A stretch of 64,000 nt of DNA. It comes from JAGLWW01 sp964640225. GTDB taxonomy: Archaea; Aenigmatarchaeota; Aenigmatarchaeia; PWEA01; JAGHBM01. A model generated the notes under the pieces. It was not told the origin of the DNA. It saw only the letters and a program-made list of their open reading frames with translations, and did not search any database. Location: positions 1-64,000 of the forward strand of contig CAZXFI010000004.1 in the NCBI GenBank assembly GCA_964640225.1, read 5' to 3'. The position numbers and the translations under genes were made by a program. Below, piece by piece: positions 43,253 to 51,450 of this stretch. The number at the start of each line of letters is the position of its first letter. Within the stretch, counting starts at the first letter, position 1.

Positions 43253-46081
43253 CTAATTCCAGAATCTCTTGGTTTTTGCGAAGTTTCTCTCGGCATTCAG
43301 TATCTCTTTAAGGAAATCGTCCTCGTTTTCCTTCTGTTTCGCCAGGATTCTTATGGCAGTGTCCGGTCCAACCCCCCTTCCGGCAAGGGCCGTTATCACT
43401 TTTTTCCCGTAGGTGAGAACCAGGTCCGCGCTGTCTTCCATCCTCTCCAGCTCTTTTTTTTCCTCGTCCCCGAGCTCCTTTCCCTCAACGTTTTTCTTTA
43501 TTATCTTTTCCTTTTCTTTTTCATGCGGCTTTATTACAGCTATAAGCCTGCTTCCGCACACCGGGCACTCGGGGTCCTTTTTTATCATCCTCACTGTCTC
43601 CGTGACAGAGTACTGGCCGCATTTCATGCACGCAAGCCTCACCCTTGTGTTAAGCAGCCTGTGCTTGAATACCGTGAATATTTCCCTCTCGGGCTTCTCT
43701 GGCCCGACCAGCTCCCTGAACTGGTACTCCACTCCAGTCTTTCCCATGGGGGAAAGCTTCGCTTTGTCGTCAACAACCACCTTTATCTCCTTGTTCTTTA
43801 TTTTGCTGAAAATATCCCTGGCTCCCTCCACGTCAAGCTTCTCCATGTATACTTCCCTTCTGGCCTCGTCAAACACCGGACTTCCCCGGTAGGAGTCTAT
43901 CATCTTGGCCATGTTCATCTTGTCCCACCTGGCCTCCCTTGTTATTGCCCCGAACCTCTTGGCCACGTGAATAAAACGCCAACGGAACATCTGTGTCCTG
44001 TCTATTATGTTGTCTATTATCAGTTCAAAATCCTCCTCCGTGTTGTCCTTTATTGACTTGAGAACGGATTCCTTTGAAACTCCCTGAATCATAATCCTGT
44101 AAGGGTCGTTTTTTATGCCCACGCTTTTCCCCAGTTCCGAGGTAAGCAATGCGGAGAAAAACCTGCTTAAAGTCTGGTTCACCAGGGAGCCGAAGCAGGA
44201 ATGTATAACAACGAAATCCTTGTCACCCTCTATGAGAACTGTCTTGTCGTCCGGCACCGCCTTTTTGCTCTTGACCTGCTCCCTTATGTAGCCTATGATT
44301 TTTTTGCACGAATCCGGGGATATGGGATATTTTTTCCTTATGTTCTCCACCAGTTTTTCCTCGCTCATTTTCCTGCCAATGTTTTCCTTTATGTTTCTTC
44401 TCAGCTCGCCCACTTCCTGGGCTATTCCCCTTGTCACGGGAATCAGCTCGCCCTCCCATGCCGGCACGGCCGAGGTTATGTCATCCACGGGCTCAACGAA
44501 AACCTTGCCCCCGTAGGCGGACAATATCCTCCATGGGCTTCCCTTCACTATGAAGGTTGTCCCGGTCTCGCCGTGCTCCGCGACAAAAGCCTCGTCCAGC
44601 ACACCCACTTCCCTGTTTTCTATGTTGTCTATGACCCTGTACTGGTAAACGTCCGGTATGGTGGAGAGATTCTCATAGTAGTAACGCCAGGACTTTCTTC
44701 TCCTCTTTATTCCTGTGTCCAGGTAAACCACCCTCAGAATCTCCATGAACTTGAGCACCCTGGAAAAATCCTGCTTTCCCAATTCTCTGTAGAGATAGGA
44801 GCCCTTTATTATCTCGTAAGCCTCCTTCCAGTCTATCCCGTACCTGTCAAGGGCCAAACCCACTATCTGGTGGGAAAGCACGTCCCATGCCAGGTCATGG
44901 AAACCCGTTTCCTCAAGCTCCCCTGCCATGGCCTTCCTTGCTATGACGCCGGCCTCCAGTATGTCGTCCCTGTCCGCGGCAATTATTACCCCCCTGCTCT
45001 TCCTATCTATGCTGTGGCCGCTCCTTCCGACTCTCTGGACCAGCTTGGAGACCTGCCTGGGGCTCATGTACTGGACGACCTGCTCCACGGTTCCCACATC
45101 TATTCCAAGCTCCAGGGAAGACGTGCATATCAGTGCGTTCAAGTCGCCGTTCTTGAACATGTCCTCGGCCTGTATCCTCACGTCCTTGCTCAGGGAGCTG
45201 TGGTGTATGCCGTGTCCGTCGTATTCCAGCGTTCTCAACCGGGAGGAAAGAACCTCGGCCGCCTCCCTTGTGTTGGTGAACACCAGGGACTTGTTCTCCT
45301 TTATGAGGTTGTGTATCTTTCTTAGCCTGGCCGTGGCCTCCGGACCCAGGAATATTTTCTCCCCCAGTTTCCTGTCTTCATCGTCCGGGTCCGGGGATAT
45401 GACTTCTATTTCATAGTCCTTGCTGCTGAGAGCCCTGACTATTTCCACTTCCTGTCCCAGGAAATTCGCGACCTTTTCCGGGGAACCCACCGTGGCGGAA
45501 AGCCCTATTATCTGGAAGTTTTTGGAAAGCTGCCTCAGCCTTTCCAGGGCAACGCTGAGCTGGGTGCCTCTCTTGCTGCCCACGAGTTCGTGTATCTCGT
45601 CTATTATAACCCACCTTACGTTGGAGAGGTTTTCCTTCATCCTTGTCCCGGGGAGAATTGCCTGGAGGGTTTCCGGAGTTGATATCAAAATATCGGGCGG
45701 GAATTCGGACTGCTTGCTTCTTTCGTACTGTGTCGTATCGCCGTGCCTCACTGACATGTCTATGTCCAGCTTGTTTCCCCACCAGAGCAGGCGCTTGAAC
45801 ATATCCCTGTTGAGGGAACGGAGCGGGCATATGTACAAAACGGATATGGGCTCGGGCTTCTCCTTGAGCCAGAGGGAGAATATGGGGAGCATGACGGATT
45901 CAGTTTTTCCCATGCCCGTTCCCGCTATGGTCAGGATATTCTTCCCCGTGAGTATCTTGGGCACGGAGAGATTCTGCACCTGGGTCGCGCTCCCGAACCT
46001 TTCCTTTGCCAGGGCTTCCACCTTGGGGTGCAGGATGTCAAACACGTCTTTCCTAATCTGGTTTTCTTTTTTCTTGGCCAT
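43253..46081 (-). CDS. Lhr-type superfamily 2 DNA/RNA helicase
   Basis: 942 residues. Motif I is AGTGMGKTE, motif Ia ICPLRSLNRD, motif II VIIDEIHEL (DEIH), motif III GLSATVGSP and motif VI LVQRVGRSGHS; a winged-helix/Lhr-core region follows and a zinc ribbon (CMKCGQYS...CPVCGSRL) near residue 830. Lhr proteins unwind forked DNA and DNA:RNA hybrids in repair. The order and length fit an archaeal Lhr-related helicase. A perfect palindrome lies 14-30 bases upstream of the ATG, and nth is divergent from it. Confidence 0.9.
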   Translation of the reverse strand: MAKKKENQIRKDVFDILHPKVEALAKERFGSATQVQNLSVPKILTGKNILTIAGTGMGKTESVMLPIFSLWLKEKPEPISVLYICPLRSLNRDMFKRLLWWGNKLDIDMSVRHGDTTQYERSKQSEFPPDILISTPETLQAILPGTRMKENLSNVRWVIIDEIHELVGSKRGTQLSVALERLRQLSKNFQIIGLSATVGSPEKVANFLGQEVEIVRALSSKDYEIEVISPDPDDEDRKLGEKIFLGPEATARLRKIHNLIKENKSLVFTNTREAAEVLSSRLRTLEYDGHGIHHSSLSKDVRIQAEDMFKNGDLNALICTSSLELGIDVGTVEQVVQYMSPRQVSKLVQRVGRSGHSIDRKSRGVIIAADRDDILEAGVIARKAMAGELEETGFHDLAWDVLSHQIVGLALDRYGIDWKEAYEIIKGSYLYRELGKQDFSRVLKFMEILRVVYLDTGIKRRRKSWRYYYENLSTIPDVYQYRVIDNIENREVGVLDEAFVAEHGETGTTFIVKGSPWRILSAYGGKVFVEPVDDITSAVPAWEGELIPVTRGIAQEVGELRRNIKENIGRKMSEEKLVENIRKKYPISPDSCKKIIGYIREQVKSKKAVPDDKTVLIEGDKDFVVIHSCFGSLVNQTLSRFFSALLTSELGKSVGIKNDPYRIMIQGVSKESVLKSIKDNTEEDFELIIDNIIDRTQMFRWRFIHVAKRFGAITREARWDKMNMAKMIDSYRGSPVFDEARREVYMEKLDVEGARDIFSKIKNKEIKVVVDDKAKLSPMGKTGVEYQFRELVGPEKPEREIFTVFKHRLLNTRVRLACMKCGQYSVTETVRMIKKDPECPVCGSRLIAVIKPHEKEKEKIIKKNVEGKELGDEEKKELERMEDSADLVLTYGKKVITALAGRGVGPDTAIRILAKQKENEDDFLKEILNAERNFAKTKRFWN

Positions 46082-46094
46082 GATTTCACCTTTA

Positions 46095-46111
46095 ATATAA
46101 CAGTGTTATAT
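46095..46111 (-). promoter_or_regulatory. Perfect palindrome between the Lhr-type helicase gene and nth
   Basis: ATATAAC-AGT-GTTATAT, 7-3-7, lies 14-30 bases before the helicase ATG, between its likely TATA box (TATAAAAAT on the minus strand) and the coding region. The core is the same as at the polB promoter. Confidence 0.5.
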
Positions 46112-46220
46112 TTTTATACGCAAGCTTTTCCAGTGAGATAATAATACGTAAGAAGCCATAAAAAGGTTTTGGCCTGCGGGTCGTGATAGAAATTTAAAAA
46201 ACCGGCCCGAAAAATACACT

Positions 46221-46844
46221 ATGAAAAAGATTGACAGGCTTGTTGATTTTCTGGAAAAGAAATACGGCTACCCGGAAACAGGAGGGAACAAGTTCCGGCT
46301 CCTTATCTACACGGTGCTCTCCCAGAGGACAAGGGACCAGAACACCAGAAAGGCGTCAAAACAGTTGTTCTCCGTTGCCAAAACTCCCGAAGCCGTTTGC
46401 AGCCTTCCTCTAAAAAAGATAGAAAAACTTGTCAGGCCTTCGGGACCTTACAGGCAGAAAGCCCGGCGCATAAGGGATATTTCCCGGATAGTCCTGGATG
46501 ATTATAAAGGGCGGATCCCGGACTCAAGAGAGGAACTGATGAAACTTCCCGGCGTGGGTTACAAGACGGCAGACATAGTCCTGTCCTACGGCTTCGGCGT
46601 TCCGACCATAGCGGTGGACACGCACGTGAACAGGATACCCAAGAGGATAGGAATTGTGGACATGAAGGCCGGGGTGGAGGAAGTCAGGAAAACTCTGGAA
46701 AAACTTGTAAAGGGAAAAAAAAGGTTCATTATTAATCTGGGGCTGGTTAGGTTCGGGCAGGAAACATGCAGGCCCCTGAACCCGAAATGCAAAGAATGCG
46801 AACTGAACAAGATATGTAATTACTACAGGGGCGTTGCCAAATGA
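46221..46844 (+). CDS. nth: Endonuclease III (DNA glycosylase/AP lyase)
   Basis: 207 residues. The helix-hairpin-helix LPGVGYKTADIVL has the catalytic lysine, the aspartate is in VDTHVNRI, and a [4Fe-4S] loop ends the protein (CRPLNPKCKECELNKIC). It removes oxidised pyrimidines and nicks the abasic site. A small membrane-protein gene overlaps its end by four bases. Confidence 0.95.
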   Translation: MKKIDRLVDFLEKKYGYPETGGNKFRLLIYTVLSQRTRDQNTRKASKQLFSVAKTPEAVCSLPLKKIEKLVRPSGPYRQKARRIRDISRIVLDDYKGRIPDSREELMKLPGVGYKTADIVLSYGFGVPTIAVDTHVNRIPKRIGIVDMKAGVEEVRKTLEKLVKGKKRFIINLGLVRFGQETCRPLNPKCKECELNKICNYYRGVAK

Positions 46845-47056
46845 AACACAGCCTCAAGATAGGGCTTTTAATAGGTGTTACCATGGCTTCGGTTTCCTCC
46901 CTTATCCTCAGGTTTGTCCCTGTTAACTACTGGACTATTGTATGCGTTCTTTACCTCTACACTCTGGTGGGCGCATTGACTTCTTATTTCGTCCACATTA
47001 ATCTGGTAAAGAGAATAAAAAAAGAGAAAAAGTATGATGTTGCCTGGTTTGACTAG
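46841..47056 (+). CDS. Small two-helix membrane protein
   Basis: 71 residues with two hydrophobic helices (about 5-25 and 30-52) and a basic C-terminal tail (KRIKKEKKYDVAWFD). The ATG overlaps the nth TGA (ATGA), so the two are translationally coupled. No family is recognised. It ends within the convergent lamin-tail gene by four bases. Confidence 0.6.
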   Translation: MKHSLKIGLLIGVTMASVSSLILRFVPVNYWTIVCVLYLYTLVGALTSYFVHINLVKRIKKEKKYDVAWFD

Positions 47057-48036
47057 TCGTTGGGCTCGCCCGGTGTGGGATTCGTCTCCTCTATGCTTCC
47101 TGTGCCGTCCGGTATTCTGGACCATGACTTTCCCGGTGTGCTTGCCCCGTAGGCCAGCTCATCCACCAGTTTGTCCCCGTTGTCGTAAAGCTTTATCTCG
47201 TCGCCGCCGTTCGTCAGCGAAGGCCACGAGCCGCTCCACTCGCACCCGTAAGCTCCGTCCTTGTCTCCTGATATAAAGTACATATATTCCCCGGGCTCCA
47301 GGATTGTCCCCGCGGGTATCACGAGGTTGCTACCGTCCCTGATTTCCCAGTTGCCTATGTCCACTTCCAAGTCCCCGTAGTTGTAAACCTCTATGAACTC
47401 GTCCCCGGAATCCGTGAAGTTTCCGTCTTGATTGTAGTCCTGGGTTCCGTTCGGGTCAGGAAGAAGCTCGTTTACGGCTATCTTCTCGCCTGAGGTCACG
47501 TTCTCCGTGCCCGGTATGTTCATATAATCCTGCTTTATCTTTTCCATTCTCCGGAGTTCTTCCTCAAGCAACTCTTTGGCCTCGCCGTATTTTTCCACGT
47601 TCCCCCTGGTTATCTCCTCTGTATCTCCCATCTCCTTTGTCTTCTCCAGATAACCATCGGGGCTTGTGAAGGTTTCTGTTATCTTTGTCCCTGTCCTGTT
47701 GACAACAAGGCTGTAGTCCTGTGCCATGAGTTCCCATTTGGTGAAATCAGAAGTCTGCTCCACCACCACCTTCCTGTCGGGCCTTGTAAGCTCCTGATAT
47801 ATGCATTCGGAAGTGATTTTTATGGTGAATTTTCCGAAAGGCGTCTGGAAGGTTTGCTCAAATTTCTCGTCCGTGATAAGCCGGGAAAGCTCTCCTGGTA
47901 TGTCATTTATGTCGCTCATGTTCAGGACCGTTGTTCCTATGGGTTCGTAGTCCAGAGAAATCGTTGAGGCAACGAAAGGAACCGATGCCAGGCCTGCTAC
48001 GATTGAGGCTATTATTGCTATGTCACTTAGATTCAT
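47053..48036 (-). CDS. Membrane-anchored protein with lamin-tail domain
   Basis: 327 residues. An N-terminal hydrophobic segment (IAIIASIVAGLASVPFVAS) anchors or exports it; the middle includes an acidic coiled stretch (EKYGEAKELLEEELRRMEKIKQ); the C-terminal half is a lamin-tail (LTD) beta-sandwich: IAVNELLPDPNG...DEFIEVYNYGDLEVDIGNWEIRDGS...EYMYFISG...GDEIKLYDNGDKLVDELAYG. LTDs are found in secreted nucleases and surface proteins and usually mediate attachment. No enzymatic motif is seen. Confidence 0.8.
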   Translation of the reverse strand: MNLSDIAIIASIVAGLASVPFVASTISLDYEPIGTTVLNMSDINDIPGELSRLITDEKFEQTFQTPFGKFTIKITSECIYQELTRPDRKVVVEQTSDFTKWELMAQDYSLVVNRTGTKITETFTSPDGYLEKTKEMGDTEEITRGNVEKYGEAKELLEEELRRMEKIKQDYMNIPGTENVTSGEKIAVNELLPDPNGTQDYNQDGNFTDSGDEFIEVYNYGDLEVDIGNWEIRDGSNLVIPAGTILEPGEYMYFISGDKDGAYGCEWSGSWPSLTNGGDEIKLYDNGDKLVDELAYGASTPGKSWSRIPDGTGSIEETNPTPGEPND

Positions 48037-48155
48037 TTCAAATCCTCTTCACAGTTTTAATAACAAATGCAGGTTATTTTTTATAAAACTTTGGTTGAAA
48101 AAACAAACTTACCGAAGCAAAAAGTTTCATATATAATGTCCGCGTATATTTTCTT

Positions 48156-49505
48156 ATGAAATCTCGTATGGATATGTTTTTTGCTCCCAAGTCAGTCTGC
48201 GTGATAGGAGCATCCAGGGAACCGGACAAGATAGGCCACGTTATTCTTAGGAACTTCAAGGAAAAATTTCGCGGAAAAATTTACCCCGTGAACCCGAACG
48301 CAAAAAAGATTCTCGGCCTGAAATGCTACCATTCAATAGAAAAGATAAAGGGGAAAATAGACCTGGCCGTGGTGGCTCTCCCGGCCAAGCTTGTGCCTTA
48401 CGTTCTGGAGGAATGTGGTGAAAGGGGGATAAAAAACTACATAGTGGTCTCCTCCGGCTTCAAGGAATCCGGATACGACAAAAGAGAGCAGGAGCTGGAA
48501 GACGTTATAAAGAAGTATAATATAAGGCTTATAGGCCCGAACTGCATGGGCGTGTACAACCCCTACACAGGCGTTGATACTTTTTTCAACCCCAAAAGCA
48601 AGATGGGCCGCCCTAAAAAAGGAAGCATAGGCTTCGTGTCCCAGTCCGGCGCAACCCTTTGTATAACTCTGGACTGGATGTCCCTCAAGGGCTACAAGAT
48701 ATCAAAAGCCGTTTCCTATGGAAATGCAACGGATGTAGACGAAACGGATTTGATTGAATATCTGGACGGGGATAGGGAAACAAAGGTAATATGCCTTTAC
48801 ATGGAGGGCCTGAAAAACGGGAGGAAGTTTATGGATGTGGCCAGGAAAGCCAGGAAACCCGTCATAGTTCTCAAGGGAGGCAAGACAAACGCGGGCGTGA
48901 AATCAGTCAAGACGCACACCGGTGCTCTCGCGGGAAAGGCAGAAATTTACTCCGGAGCCTTCCGCCAGACAGGACTTATAGAGGCCGGGGATTTGGAGCA
49001 GATGTTTGACCTTGCCCGCGCTCTATCCACCCAGCCACTTCCGAAAGGAAACAGACTCAGGATAATAACCGATGCCGGAGGGTTCGGCGTGCTTACCTCA
49101 GACTCCGCGGAAAAATCGGAACTCAGGATAACCCCGGTAAGCAGAAAAAGCAGGGAAAAACTTAAGAAAGTCCTGCCGCGCCACGCCACTTTGGGAAGCC
49201 TAATAGACATAACAGGAGACGTCACCTCGGAAATGTACGAGGCATGCTACAGGGACGCCGTTGAGGACAAGAATATAGACATGATAGCCCTGATACTTCT
49301 GCCCCAGCCGCCTCTGGTAAAGAAGGACGTTGCAAAGAAAATCCTCAGACACGCTGGGAAAAAAACGACCGCCGTGGTGTCAACTGGGGGGGAGTACACT
49401 GAAAAAATAAAACTAAAACTGGAGGAGGGGGGACTTCCGTGCTTCTCCTCGCCCGGAAGGTGCATCCAGGTTTTGAATGCGCTTTACAATTATTCTAGGA
49501 AATAA
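48156..49505 (+). CDS. acdA: Acetyl-CoA synthetase (ADP-forming), alpha subunit
   Basis: 449 residues. The CoA-binding Rossmann part (VCVIGASREPDKIGHVILRN), the succinyl-CoA ligase-like part (SQSGATLCITLDW...VSYGNATDVDETDLIEYL) and HTGALAG, where the phosphorylated histidine lies, are all present. With the beta subunit (15514-16119) it makes acetate + ATP from acetyl-CoA + ADP + Pi. It converges on the AMP-forming enzyme, overlapping it by 11 bases. Confidence 0.92.
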   Translation: MKSRMDMFFAPKSVCVIGASREPDKIGHVILRNFKEKFRGKIYPVNPNAKKILGLKCYHSIEKIKGKIDLAVVALPAKLVPYVLEECGERGIKNYIVVSSGFKESGYDKREQELEDVIKKYNIRLIGPNCMGVYNPYTGVDTFFNPKSKMGRPKKGSIGFVSQSGATLCITLDWMSLKGYKISKAVSYGNATDVDETDLIEYLDGDRETKVICLYMEGLKNGRKFMDVARKARKPVIVLKGGKTNAGVKSVKTHTGALAGKAEIYSGAFRQTGLIEAGDLEQMFDLARALSTQPLPKGNRLRIITDAGGFGVLTSDSAEKSELRITPVSRKSREKLKKVLPRHATLGSLIDITGDVTSEMYEACYRDAVEDKNIDMIALILLPQPPLVKKDVAKKILRHAGKKTTAVVSTGGEYTEKIKLKLEEGGLPCFSSPGRCIQVLNALYNYSRK

Positions 49506-51420
49506 TTTCCTTCAGCTTGTCCACGGACCCCGGGTTCTTCAGGGTGGTTATGTTCCCCAATTCCTTTCCCCTCAAAAGATTCTTCAGAATTCTCCGCATT
49601 ATTTTCCCGGAGCGAGTCTTGGGCACGTCTTCCACGAAATAAATTTCCGCGGGCCGCGCAATAGGGCCTATGTGCTCGTCCGTGGTCTTCACTATCTCCC
49701 TTTTCATCTCGTCCGAAGGCTCCCTGCCCTTGAGTATGACAAAAGCTACGGGAACCTCCCCTTTTATTTCATCGGGTTTTGACACCACGGCGCACTCGGC
49801 AACGTTTGAATGGCGTGTTATAGCGTCCTCCATCTCCGCGGTGGACATCCTGTGGCCCGCCACTTTCATGACATCGTCGGCCCTTCCCAGTATTTTTATG
49901 TTTCCATCCTCCTGCTCTATCGCACCGTCCGAAGTGTAATAAACATCCAGGCCGTACTTGCTCCAGTAGGTTTCCTCGTATTTTTCAGGATTTCCGTAAA
50001 CTCCTCTCAGCATTCCCGGGGCAAGGGGCTTTCTCTGTATCAGGTATCCTTCCTGGCCCGGGGGGGTTATGTTCCCGTCCTCGTTAACGACTTCCAGCCT
50101 TGTTCCCGGAAAAGGCCTTCCGGCAACGGTCGGGATGAAGGGGCCTATCCCGGGCAGGGCCGTAACCAGTATTCCTCCCGTCTCGGTCTGCCACCAGGTG
50201 TCAAGGATGGGGCACCTTCCGCCTCCTACCTTTTCAAAGTACCATTCCCATGCCTCCTTGCCTATGGGCTCTCCCACGCTGCCCAGGATTCTCAGAGAGC
50301 TTAAGTCGTGTTTTTCCAACCACTCGTCCCCTCCTCTCTTGAACATCCTGACCGCCGTGGGGGAGGTGTAGAATATGGAAACTCCGTGCTTTTCTATTAT
50401 CTCCCACCATCTCCCCAAGTCCGGGTAATCCGGCGAACCCTCGTAAGTAAGCATGGTTCCCCCGTTAAGCAGGGGCCCGTAGCAGGCGTAGGTGTGCCCG
50501 GTCACCCATCCAATGTCCGCGGTGCACCAGAAAACATCCTCGCTCTGCAGGTCAAAAATCCATTTTGTTGTCAGGTATGCCTGAACCATGTATCCCCCAG
50601 TGTCATGTACCACCCCCTTGGGCTTGCCGGTGGTGCCGGAGGTGTAGAGTATGAAGAGCGTTTCGTTGCTTTCCACTTTCTCAGGCTCGCACTCCGTCTC
50701 GGCCTTCTCCACAACTTCATGGAAATAAACATCCCTGCCCTCTTTAATATTGATTTTGGAACCGAGACGCCTGACCACAACCATTTTTTCCACTCCCGTG
50801 CCTTCAACCCCCCGGTCCGCCTTTGACTTCAGGTCTATTGCCTTACCCCTTCTGTAGTAGCCGTCCGCGGTTATAAGGACCTTGGCGCCCGAATCGTTAA
50901 GCCTTTCTTGCAGAGACTCGGGGGAGAAAGCGGAAAAAACAACCGTGTGCACAGCGCCTATTCTCGCACAGGAAAGAAGCGCTACCTGAACTTCAGGCAG
51001 CATGGGCAGGTATATCCCCACTCTGTCTCCCTTCCTAACCCCCATGCCTCTAAGGGCGTTGGAGAACCTGCAGACTTTTTCATGAAGTTCCCTGTAAGTT
51101 ATGCTAAATCCGTCCTCTTCCTGCGGTTCCGGTACCCAAATTAAAGCAATTTTGTCTCCCTTGTCTTTAAGGTGCCTGTCCAGAGCGTTGAAACAAATAT
51201 TGGTCTTTCCGTTTACGAACCATTTGAAGTAGGGGGGGTTTTCCTGGTAAGCCTCGGACCAGCCTTCAAACCATTCCAGCTCCCTGGCCTTTGATTCCCA
51301 GAAAGAAACCTGGTTTTCCAAAGACTTTTCATATACTACGGGGTCAGAAACGTTCGCTTTCTTTTTCATCTCCTCGGAAGGCCAAAAAATATCATTGTCC
51401 TTTACAACCCAATTTTCCAT
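49495..51420 (-). CDS. acsA: Acetyl-CoA synthetase (AMP-forming)
   Basis: 641 residues from the ATG at 51420 (MENWVVKDND), with GGGTGAT upstream. The P-loop YTSGTTGKPKGVVHDTGGY, the WWQTETG acyl-pocket segment, the hinge RADDVMKVAGHRMST and the C-terminal catalytic lysine in KTRSGKIMRR are intact. It converts acetate + ATP + CoA to acetyl-CoA + AMP + PPi. It lies 30 bases after the membrane pyrophosphatase gene on the same strand. Confidence 0.95.
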   Translation of the reverse strand: MENWVVKDNDIFWPSEEMKKKANVSDPVVYEKSLENQVSFWESKARELEWFEGWSEAYQENPPYFKWFVNGKTNICFNALDRHLKDKGDKIALIWVPEPQEEDGFSITYRELHEKVCRFSNALRGMGVRKGDRVGIYLPMLPEVQVALLSCARIGAVHTVVFSAFSPESLQERLNDSGAKVLITADGYYRRGKAIDLKSKADRGVEGTGVEKMVVVRRLGSKINIKEGRDVYFHEVVEKAETECEPEKVESNETLFILYTSGTTGKPKGVVHDTGGYMVQAYLTTKWIFDLQSEDVFWCTADIGWVTGHTYACYGPLLNGGTMLTYEGSPDYPDLGRWWEIIEKHGVSIFYTSPTAVRMFKRGGDEWLEKHDLSSLRILGSVGEPIGKEAWEWYFEKVGGGRCPILDTWWQTETGGILVTALPGIGPFIPTVAGRPFPGTRLEVVNEDGNITPPGQEGYLIQRKPLAPGMLRGVYGNPEKYEETYWSKYGLDVYYTSDGAIEQEDGNIKILGRADDVMKVAGHRMSTAEMEDAITRHSNVAECAVVSKPDEIKGEVPVAFVILKGREPSDEMKREIVKTTDEHIGPIARPAEIYFVEDVPKTRSGKIMRRILKNLLRGKELGNITTLKNPGSVDKLKEIIS

Positions 51421-51450
51421 TATTATCACCCATTATTAATTTTCAGAGAA

